Part shown: positions 1-4,926 of the stretch, piece after piece
Layout: every line of letters begins with the position of its first letter
Position numbering within the stretch: the stretch's first letter is position 1
Origin: an uncultured bacterium
GTDB taxonomy: Bacteria > Pseudomonadota > Gammaproteobacteria > Burkholderiales > Burkholderiaceae_F
Reading direction: 5' to 3'
NCBI GenBank assembly: GCA_905215795.1
Contig: CAJMRV010000123.1
Span: forward strand, 1 to 5,443
DNA: 5,443 nucleotides
Notes under the pieces: model-generated
Told to the model about the DNA's origin: nothing
What the model saw: only the letters and a program-made list of their open reading frames with translations
Database searches by the model: none
Translations under genes and position numbers: made by a program

Positions 1-200
1 CCTCTAAGAAGGAAATCGAGTACTCCACCGACAACCCCTACCGCCCGTTCTGCTCCGAACGCTGCCGCCTGATCGACCTCGGTGAATGGTCCTCGAACGG
101 CTACGTCATCGAGGGCAAGCCGGGCTCGGCGGATCCCAACGAACTCGAAGGCCTCGCCGAGGCGCAGCTCAACCGCGCCTCCGGAGAACTCCGCCGCTGA
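1..200 (+). CDS. yacG: DNA gyrase inhibitor YacG, C-terminal part (5' end outside window)
   Basis: The reading frame is open from base 3 and gives 65 residues before a TGA stop at 198-200. The visible part contains FCSERCRLIDLGEW, the hallmark second half of the YacG (DUF329) zinc finger. Its CxxxC pair supplies two of the four Zn ligands, and the first CxxC pair must lie upstream of the window. Known family members are short (about 60-80 residues) zinc proteins that bind the GyrB C-terminal region and inhibit DNA gyrase in the cytoplasm. The 40-odd residues after the finger are polar and probably flexible, as is usual. The gene is followed by a good intrinsic terminator, so it ends its own transcript and is not part of the metal-uptake operon. 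Identification rests on the motif, which is very characteristic. Confidence 0.93.
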   Translation, partial: SKKEIEYSTDNPYRPFCSERCRLIDLGEWSSNGYVIEGKPGSADPNELEGLAEAQLNRASGELRR

Positions 201-222
201 CGCGGCCTCCCCATTCAGAACA

Positions 223-254
223 CGCCCGACGGCTCCGGCCGCCGGGCGTTTCTT
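223..254 (+). terminator. Rho-independent terminator after yacG
   Basis: An 11-bp GC-rich stem (223-233 with 238-248, one A/C mismatch) closes a TCCG loop, which fits the stable UNCG tetraloop class. It is followed directly by TTTCTT. It lies 23 bases after the yacG stop, so it most likely terminates the yacG transcript and insulates the downstream operon. Confidence 0.8.
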
Positions 255-363
255 CATCAACGGGTCCGAAACGGAACGCCTCCCCGCGTTTTGTCTTAGA
301 CTGACGTTTCACAAGCACGTCGCGCTCCGCCTTCCTGTTCGACAAATTGATAGGCGAAGCGAA
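255..363. other. Non-coding spacer between yacG terminator and sit promoter
   Basis: I see no convincing gene here: open frames through it lack a ribosome binding site and recognisable protein sequence. The only structure noticed is an interrupted inverted repeat in which CGCT-cc-GCCT (323-332) pairs with AGGC-ga-AGCG (352-361) across a 19-base loop. It lies just upstream of the candidate -35 box and may be chance. Confidence 0.5.
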
Positions 364-392
364 TTGACTACGGAATTGCATTAGTGTAAAAC
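364..392 (+). promoter_or_regulatory. Candidate sigma70 promoter for the sitABCD operon
   Basis: A TTGACT -35 box (364-369, 5/6 consensus) is separated by 17 bases from TAAAAC (387-392, 4/6 to TATAAT). It sits in the only clearly AT-rich stretch between yacG and sitA. The expected start site near 399 would give a leader of about 150 bases before the sitA ATG. The -10 element is weak, which would fit a regulated promoter. Prediction by eye only. Confidence 0.5.
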
Positions 393-402
393 TATTGTAC
401 TT
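374..402 (+). promoter_or_regulatory. Imperfect palindrome over the -10 region, candidate metalloregulator operator
   Basis: Two 12-base half-sites, AATTGCATTAGT and ACTATTGTACTT, are inverted repeats around GTAAA, with 9 of 12 positions symmetric and a perfect TAGT/ACTA core. The palindrome covers the candidate -10 box and the start-site region, which suits a repressor. Sit/Yfe importers are generally repressed by Fur, MntR or related metal sensors when Mn or Fe is sufficient. I cannot match this palindrome to a specific published box, so the regulator is unassigned. Confidence 0.4.
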
Positions 403-457
403 TCCGCTTGCCGACGTGCCGATGAAGGACGAGACCCCCGCCCTCATAAGAGCCCCC

Positions 458-525
458 GCCTCTCCCCGTACGGAGAAGGCCGTCCAAGCGACACTCCTGC
501 CCACCGGCCCCGAAGGCCGCGGGGC
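458..525 (+). promoter_or_regulatory. Two hairpins in the sitA leader
   Basis: The first hairpin is 458-480: GCCTCTCC pairs with GGAGA-a-GGC around CCGTAC, eight pairs with one bulged A. The second is 499-525: outer GCCC/GGGC, then a C-G pair flanked by bulges, then inner CGGCC/GGCCG around CCGAA. The second ends about 10 bases before the sitA ribosome binding site. They could influence mRNA stability or translation. I do not recognise a known riboswitch; in particular I could not fit the yybP-ykoY Mn riboswitch. In GC-rich DNA such stems also arise by chance. Confidence 0.3.
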
Positions 526-547
526 ACATTGCAACGAAGGGATTTTT

Positions 548-1429
548 ATGATCAAGCGCACGCTGCTCCTCTTTTCATTGATCCTGGGCCTCTCCCAGAC
601 CGTCTGGGCCAGGCCCTTCACCGTGGTGACCACGTTCACCATCATCCAGGACATCGCCCAGAACGTCGCCGGCGACGCCGCGCGCGTCGAGTCGATCACG
701 AAGCCTGGCGCCGAAATCCACGACTACCAACCCACCCCGAAGGACATCGTCAAGGCCCAGAAGGCCGACCTCGTCCTCTGGAACGGCCTGAACCTCGAGC
801 GCTGGTTCGAGAAGTTCTTCACGAACGTCAAGGACAAGCCCGCCGTCGTCATCACCGAGGGGATCGAACCCACCTCGATCTACGAGGGCGCCTACAAGGG
901 CCTTCCGAACCCGCACGCCTGGATGTCCCCCAAGAACGCTCTCGTCTACATCGAGAACATCAGGAAGACCCTCGTCAAGTACGACCCCGCCAACGCCGAG
1001 ACCTACAACCGCAATGCCGCGGCCTACGCCGCGAAGATCAAGGCCCTCGACGAACCGCTCCGTGAACGGCTCTCGCGCGTCCCCGCCTCCGAACGCTGGC
1101 TCGTCACGAGCGAAGGCGCCTTCTCCTACCTCGCCCGCGACTACGGCTTCAAGGAGCTCTACCTCTGGCCGATCAACGCCGACGAACAGGGCACGCCCCA
1201 GCAGGTGCGCCACGTGATCGACCGGGTCCGCGAACACCACATCCCGGTCGTCTTCAGCGAATCGACGGTTTCCGACAAACCCGCCCGCCAAGTGGCCAAG
1301 GAGACGGGTGCCGCTTACGGCGGCGTCCTCTTCGTGGACTCGCTCTCGACGAAGTCGGGCCCCGTGCCCACCTACATCGACCTGCTTGAAACGACGGTCG
1401 GCACCATCGCCAAGGGCTTCGGCCAGTAA
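548..1429 (+). CDS. sitA: SitA/YfeA-type periplasmic Mn2+/Fe2+ binding protein
   Basis: This 293-residue protein is the solute-binding component (cluster A-I, ZnuA/SitA superfamily) of a metal ABC importer. Residues 1-21 form a signal peptide: MIKR, a leucine-rich core, then WA before RPF. It has no lipobox cysteine, so a soluble periplasmic protein is expected. Four metal ligands are placed as in the family: H58 (in IHDYQPTPKD), H123 (in NPHAWMSP), E189 (in TSEGAFSYLA) and D264 (in VDSLS). The spacings of 65, 66 and 75 residues equal those I recall for the YfeA site (H76, H141, E207, D282). The motif LWPINADEQGTPQQV (206-220) is typical of SitA/YfeA, and the His-rich loop of ZnuA is absent, so Mn/Fe is favoured over Zn. 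The start was chosen because ATG 548 follows GAAGGG by 6 bases and opens the signal peptide. The frame continues upstream to a TTG at 395, but that part looks untranslated. The stop lies 11 bases before sitB. Confidence 0.93.
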   Translation: MIKRTLLLFSLILGLSQTVWARPFTVVTTFTIIQDIAQNVAGDAARVESITKPGAEIHDYQPTPKDIVKAQKADLVLWNGLNLERWFEKFFTNVKDKPAVVITEGIEPTSIYEGAYKGLPNPHAWMSPKNALVYIENIRKTLVKYDPANAETYNRNAAAYAAKIKALDEPLRERLSRVPASERWLVTSEGAFSYLARDYGFKELYLWPINADEQGTPQQVRHVIDRVREHHIPVVFSESTVSDKPARQVAKETGAAYGGVLFVDSLSTKSGPVPTYIDLLETTVGTIAKGFGQ

Positions 1430-1434
1430 GGAGG
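1427..1434 (+). promoter_or_regulatory. Strong ribosome binding site of sitB
   Basis: TAAGGAGG overlaps the sitA stop codon and lies 6 bases before the sitB ATG. It is close to the full anti-16S complement and supports translation coupled to sitA. Confidence 0.75.
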
Positions 1435-1440
1435 ACGACC

Positions 1441-2334
1441 ATGAACGCAAACCAAACGCGCGCCTCGCTCACCGCTGAAGGCCTCACCGTTCGCTACAGC
1501 AACGCGCACCTCGCCATCCACGACCTCTCCTTTTCGCTCGAGGACGGCACGATCTGCGCCCTGGTGGGCGTGAACGGCTCGGGAAAATCCACGCTCTTCA
1601 AGTGCATCATGGACCTCGTGCGTCCCCAGTCGGGCCACGTCGAGATCTGCGGCCTGCCTGTAAAGCAGGCCCTCAAGCGGAACCTCGTCGCCTACGTCCC
1701 GCAGGCCGAGGAGGTCGACTGGTCGTTCCCGGTCTCGGTGCACGACGTCGTCATGCAGGGCCGCTACGGCTTCATGAACTTCCTGCGCCGTCCCTCGGAG
1801 GCGGACCGCCGCGCCGTCGACGAGGCGATGAAGCGCCTCGAGGTGGACCACCTGGCCGGACGCCAGATCGGCGAACTCTCCGGAGGACAGAAGAAGCGCG
1901 TCTTCCTCGCCCGCGCCATCGCCCAGGAAAGCGTCGTGATCCTCCTCGACGAACCCTTCACCGGGGTCGACATCAAGACGGAGAACGCCATCATGGACCT
2001 GCTCAAGGAGCTGCGCTCCGAGGGCAAGCTGATCCTCGTCTCCACGCACAACCTCGGCACGATCCCGGACTACTGCGACCGCGTCGTGATGATCCACCGC
2101 ACGGTCATCGCGGCGGGCCCCGTCGAGACCACCTACACACAGGAGAACCTCGAGAAGACCTTCAGCGGGGCGCTCCGCCACGTCAAGCTGAGCGGCTCCG
2201 ACCTCCACGACGACGAGGACGACCGCGCCCTCACCGTGATCACCGACGACGAGCGGGCCGCCGTCTTCTACGGACGCGACAAGAACGAGCCGCCCCACAA
2301 CGTGTGCCTGCTCAAGAACCGCAAGGAGGTCTGA
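1441..2334 (+). CDS. sitB: SitB/YfeB-type metal ABC transporter ATPase
   Basis: This 297-residue cytoplasmic ATPase powers the metal importer. All ABC motifs are intact: Walker A GVNGSGKST (43-51), Q-loop Q88 in YVPQAEEVDW, signature LSGGQ (146-150), Walker B VVILLDE (165-171), D-loop GVD (175-177) and switch His H203 in STHN. The sequence VPQAEEVDWSFPVSV is typical of manganese/zinc/iron ABC ATPases. After the nucleotide-binding domain (to about residue 250) comes a tail of roughly 45 residues with an acidic HDDEDD cluster (256-261) and an ITDDER segment (267-272). Related SitB/YfeB proteins also carry a C-terminal tail with a TDDER-like motif, so the tail is probably normal, though the acidic cluster is prominent. 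Two copies are expected to dock on the SitC/SitD permeases. The gene ends only 5 bases before sitC. Confidence 0.95.
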   Translation: MNANQTRASLTAEGLTVRYSNAHLAIHDLSFSLEDGTICALVGVNGSGKSTLFKCIMDLVRPQSGHVEICGLPVKQALKRNLVAYVPQAEEVDWSFPVSVHDVVMQGRYGFMNFLRRPSEADRRAVDEAMKRLEVDHLAGRQIGELSGGQKKRVFLARAIAQESVVILLDEPFTGVDIKTENAIMDLLKELRSEGKLILVSTHNLGTIPDYCDRVVMIHRTVIAAGPVETTYTQENLEKTFSGALRHVKLSGSDLHDDEDDRALTVITDDERAAVFYGRDKNEPPHNVCLLKNRKEV

Positions 2335-2339
2335 CGACG

Positions 2340-3206
2340 ATGCTCGAACTCCTCCTCGAACCCCTCGGCTACGACTACATGGTCAAGGCGATCCTCGTGA
2401 GCGCCGCCGTGGGCGGCGTCTGCGCCTTCCTCTCCGGGTACCTCATGCTCAAGGGCTGGTCGCTCATCGGCGACGCGCTCTCGCACTCGGTCGTCCCCGG
2501 CGTGGCGGCCGCCTACGCCCTCTCGATCCCCTACGCCCTGGGCGCCTTCATCTCGGGCTTCCTCGCCGCCGTGTCGATCCTCTTCATCAAGTCGTTCACG
2601 CGCCTCAAAGAGGACGCGATCATCGGCTTCATCTTCACGACCTTCCTGGCGCTCGGCCTCTTCATCATCTCGCTCAACCCCACGAGCATCCGGATCAACG
2701 CGATCATCTTCGGCAACATCCTCGGCATCGCCGACTCGGACCTCCACCAGGTGATGATCATCGCGGGCGTCTCGCTCCTCGTGCTCCTTGCGATCTGGAA
2801 GGACCTCCTCCTCGTCTTCTTCGACGAAACCCAGGCCCGCGCGGTCGGACTGCGCCCGATCGTCTACCACGTCGTCTTCTTCACGCTTTTGAGCGCCTCG
2901 ATCGTGGCGGCCCTGCAGACCGTCGGCGCCATCCTCGTGATCGCCATGGTGGTCACCCCGGGCGCGACGGCCTACCTGCTCACCGACCGCTTCAACCGCC
3001 TCGTGGGGATCTCCGTCGCCCTGGGCGTGACGAGCGCCGCCCTCGGGAGCTACCTCTCGTACTTCATCAACGGCGCCACGGGCGGCGTGATCGTGTGCCT
3101 GGAAACCTTCTTCTTCACGCTCGCCTTCCTCTTCTCGCCCAAGTACGGCCTCGTCCGCCAGTGGCGGCTGGCCCGAGCGCACTCGAGCAGGGAGGCCCTG
3201 CGATGA
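2340..3206 (+). CDS. sitC: SitC/YfeC-type metal ABC transporter permease
   Basis: This 288-residue integral membrane protein belongs to the ABC-3 permease family and forms half of the translocation channel. About eight hydrophobic segments can be read, at roughly residues 15-36, 48-62, 65-84, 93-111, 134-152, 176-208 (probably two helices), 220-241 and 246-265. Family features are LKGWSLIGDALSHSVVPGV near the second segment, the cytoplasmic loop FTRLKEDAIIGF, and KDLLLVFFDETQARAVGL before the later helices, where the ATPase is expected to couple. The start is the ATG at 2340; AAGGAGG (2323-2329) lies 10 bases upstream within the end of sitB. The gene overlaps sitD by four bases (ATGA). The C-terminal RQWRLARAHSSREALR is basic and should be cytoplasmic. 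Assignment as C rather than D rests on gene order and on sitD carrying the typical SitD motif. Confidence 0.92.
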   Translation: MLELLLEPLGYDYMVKAILVSAAVGGVCAFLSGYLMLKGWSLIGDALSHSVVPGVAAAYALSIPYALGAFISGFLAAVSILFIKSFTRLKEDAIIGFIFTTFLALGLFIISLNPTSIRINAIIFGNILGIADSDLHQVMIIAGVSLLVLLAIWKDLLLVFFDETQARAVGLRPIVYHVVFFTLLSASIVAALQTVGAILVIAMVVTPGATAYLLTDRFNRLVGISVALGVTSAALGSYLSYFINGATGGVIVCLETFFFTLAFLFSPKYGLVRQWRLARAHSSREALR

Positions 3207-4081
3207 TGGAATCCCTTCTCAACGCCTGGGAATGGCTCGCCGAGCCCCTCTCCTTCCCCTTCATGCAGAACGCCCTCGTGACGGCGCTCATGATCGCCGC
3301 GGTCTGCGCCGTGCTCTCCTGCTACCTCGTCCTCAAGGGCTGGTCCCTGATGGGCGACGCCATGAGCCACGCCGTGCTCCCCGGCGTCGTCTTCGCGTAC
3401 CTCCTGGGGCTCCCGCTTTCAGCGGGCGCCTTCGCCGCCGGCCTCTTCTGCGCGGGATCCGTGGGCTACATCAAGAGCCGCTCGAGGATCAAGGAGGACA
3501 CCGTCATGGGGATCGTCTTCTCGGGGATGTTCGCCTTCGGCCTGGTGCTCTTCAGCAAGGTCGAGACGGACCAGCACCTCATGCACATCCTCTTCGGGGA
3601 CCTCCTCGGCATCAGCCACGCCGACATGGTCGGCTTCGGCGCTGCAGCGGCCTTCATCCTCGCCGTGGTCATCCTCAAGAGGAAGGACCTGCTGCTCTAC
3701 GCCTTCGACCCGACGCAGGCCAAGGTGGCCGGTCTGAACACCACGGTGCTCCGCTACGGTCTGCTCTCGCTCCTGACGCTCGCCATCGTGGGCGCCATGC
3801 AGATCGTGGGCATCCTCCTCGTGATGGCCATGCTGATCGCCCCGGGGATCACCGCCCAGGTGCTCACGCGCCGGTTCCCCTCGATGATGGCCGTCTCGGT
3901 CGCCGTGGCGATCGGCTCGACGTTCATCGGGGTGCTCGCGAGCTACCACCTCGACAGCGCGCCGGGCGCCACGATCGTGCTCGTGCAGGCGCTCGTCTTC
4001 ACGACGGCCGTTGCCTTCACGAAGCTGAGGGAGCGCCGCATCACCCGCCTGGCCCCGGGCGGAGCGCCCGCCGGCGCCTGA
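3203..4081 (+). CDS. sitD: SitD/YfeD-type metal ABC transporter permease
   Basis: This 292-residue protein is the second ABC-3 family permease and the partner of the preceding one. It shares the paralogous core LKGWSLMGDAMSHAVLPGV, the loop SRSRIKEDTVMGIVF, and KDLLLYAFDPTQAKVAGL. It also has the SitD/YfeD-like segment KVETDQHLMHILFGDLLGI before a long hydrophobic helix. About eight membrane segments are visible. The start ATG at 3203 overlaps the sitC stop as ATGA, and GGGAGG (3190-3195) lies 7 bases upstream. A second ATG follows directly, so the first residue is uncertain by one codon. The tail is short, basic and then Gly/Ala/Pro-rich, and looks disordered. The two permeases presumably arose by duplication, and the membrane channel is a SitC-SitD heterodimer. 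This is the last gene of the operon; a GC-rich hairpin follows 28 bases later. Confidence 0.92.
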   Translation: MMESLLNAWEWLAEPLSFPFMQNALVTALMIAAVCAVLSCYLVLKGWSLMGDAMSHAVLPGVVFAYLLGLPLSAGAFAAGLFCAGSVGYIKSRSRIKEDTVMGIVFSGMFAFGLVLFSKVETDQHLMHILFGDLLGISHADMVGFGAAAAFILAVVILKRKDLLLYAFDPTQAKVAGLNTTVLRYGLLSLLTLAIVGAMQIVGILLVMAMLIAPGITAQVLTRRFPSMMAVSVAVAIGSTFIGVLASYHLDSAPGATIVLVQALVFTTAVAFTKLRERRITRLAPGGAPAGA

Positions 4082-4109
4082 ATCCCGGCGCATCCACGTT
4101 GACCACGAA

Positions 4110-4151
4110 GTACATGGCCCCGGTCCTCATGAAGAGGCCGGGGCCATGTGC
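4110..4151. terminator. Perfect GC-rich hairpin between convergent operons, probable bidirectional terminator
   Basis: ACATGGCCCCGG (4112-4123) pairs perfectly with 4138-4149. The stem extends outward by a G-U and a G-C pair and inward, past one unpaired T, by CCTC/GAGG around ATGAA. It lies between the sitD stop and the stop of the opposing Nudix gene, where a shared terminator is expected. Neither flank has a real T-tract (GCATTTA on +, TACTTCG on -), so as an intrinsic terminator it would be weak. It might instead protect mRNA 3' ends or act with Rho. Confidence 0.6.
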
Positions 4152-4183
4152 ATTTACGCGTGTTCAGTCTTCAGTCGGAGCCA

Positions 4184-4861
4184 TCAGGGCTTCACGCCGT
4201 GGGCGCCCTTGTCCTGCCAGAGTTCGAGCTCGCTTGCGGGCACGTCCTTGACGTAGACGGGGAGCAGCGGCTCTCCATCCCTGAGGACCGCCTCGAAGTG
4301 GACGGGATCGACGATGATAAAGTCGTAGCCCATCGCAACGGCCTTGAGTGCGTCGTCGAAGGTTTCGGCACGCGCGCCGACGAAGCGGTAGCGGCGGTCA
4401 CGCACGATCGTGCCCCGGTGTCCCTCGAGCGAGAGGGTGAGGATGTCGGTGCTGTCCTCCCACACGTCGGGAAGGTCCACGCGGGCGATGATCGGTTCGG
4501 AAGCGAGCAGGAGGAGGCCGGGCGTACGCTCCCCGGGAGCGAAGAAGCCCAGGGCCTGGCCCTCGCGGGCGCGCGGTTCGTTCCTGAAGACGCGAGCGCG
4601 TCGGAAATGCAGGCGCACGTCGCCGTGCTCGTAGTGGTGTTCGAGCACGAACCAGGGGAACGACTCGACGAGCTCGATGCCGAGCTCCTCATCGAGTTCG
4701 CGGGCGAGCGCCTCATGGACCGTCTCGCCTTCCTCGACCTTGCCGCCCGGGAATTCCCAGTAGCCCGCATAGGGCTTGCCCTCGGGGCGGGAATTCAAAA
4801 GCACGCGGCCGTCCTCTCGCACGAGGACGCCGACGGCGACGTCAATCCATTTCACAGTCAT
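4184..4861 (-). CDS. MutT-type Nudix hydrolase with shortened ThiE-like C-terminal region
   Basis: The 225-residue product begins with a MutT-like Nudix domain (about 1-130). It contains WEFPGGK and a perfect Nudix box GX5EX7REUXEEXGU at residues 40-62, with R54, E55, E58 and E59 expected at the Mg2+ site. REGQ (99-102) and LLASEPII (118-125) match the end of MutT. MutT hydrolyses oxidised dGTP (8-oxo-dGTP) to keep it out of DNA, and a similar nucleotide-cleaning role is likely here. Residues 158-225 resemble the second half of a thiamine-phosphate-synthase-like domain: FVGARAETFDDALKA, YDFIIVDPV, LLPVYVKDV and KGAHGV correspond to its last strands. Nudix-ThiE-like fusions near argJ are known in Proteobacteria, but here the first half of the barrel is missing. 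The ATG at 4861 was chosen because AAGGAG lies 5 bases upstream; a GTG at 4867 overlaps that site. The gene lies downstream of an ArgJ-like gene on the same strand. Confidence 0.88.
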   Translation of the reverse strand: MTVKWIDVAVGVLVREDGRVLLNSRPEGKPYAGYWEFPGGKVEEGETVHEALARELDEELGIELVESFPWFVLEHHYEHGDVRLHFRRARVFRNEPRAREGQALGFFAPGERTPGLLLLASEPIIARVDLPDVWEDSTDILTLSLEGHRGTIVRDRRYRFVGARAETFDDALKAVAMGYDFIIVDPVHFEAVLRDGEPLLPVYVKDVPASELELWQDKGAHGVKP

Positions 4862-4866
4862 AAGCA

Positions 4867-4872
4867 CTCCTT
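4867..4872 (-). promoter_or_regulatory. Ribosome binding site deciding the Nudix start
   Basis: AAGGAG on the - strand lies 5 bases before the ATG at 4861. It overlaps the alternative in-frame GTG at 4867, so the ATG is the likely start. Confidence 0.7.
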
Positions 4873-4897
4873 GGGAATGGTGGGTTTCCGTACTTCC

Positions 4898-4926
4898 ATA
4901 TTACGCCGTGGCACGTTTTTTGTCAG
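4898..4926 (-). promoter_or_regulatory. Candidate promoter of the Nudix gene
   Basis: Read on the - strand, CTGACA (4926-4921, 5/6 to the -35 consensus) and TAATAT (4903-4898, 4/6 to the -10 consensus) are exactly 17 bases apart in a short AT-rich patch. The -35 box overlaps the stop codon of the upstream ArgJ-like gene. Transcription would start near 4891, giving a leader of about 30 bases. This suggests the Nudix gene can be expressed independently of its upstream neighbour. Confidence 0.45.

Noticed and set aside
458..525. yybP-ykoY manganese riboswitch in the sitA leader
   Set aside because: The hairpins do not form the expected junction with its conserved loops, as far as can be judged by eye.
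395..547. N-terminal extension of SitA from a TTG at 395
   Set aside because: It would place about 50 non-conserved residues before a clear signal peptide, and the ATG at 548 has its own ribosome binding site.
575..1450. Long antisense open frame opposite sitA
   Set aside because: It is a shifted-frame product of GC-rich coding DNA, with no ribosome binding site or recognisable domain. Similar antisense frames opposite sitB, sitC and sitD were rejected for the same reason.
1602..2339. Long open frame running into sitC from inside sitB
   Set aside because: It is a shadow of sitB, rich in Arg, Pro and Gly as expected from a shifted frame of GC-rich DNA. The permease starts at 2340 with a ribosome binding site.
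548..4081. Zinc (ZnuABC) rather than Mn/Fe uptake system
   Set aside because: The binding protein lacks the His-rich loop, has the SitA/YfeA ligand set (His, His, Glu, Asp) and the PINADEQGTPQQ motif, and the operon has two permeases. Zn binding cannot be excluded without assay.
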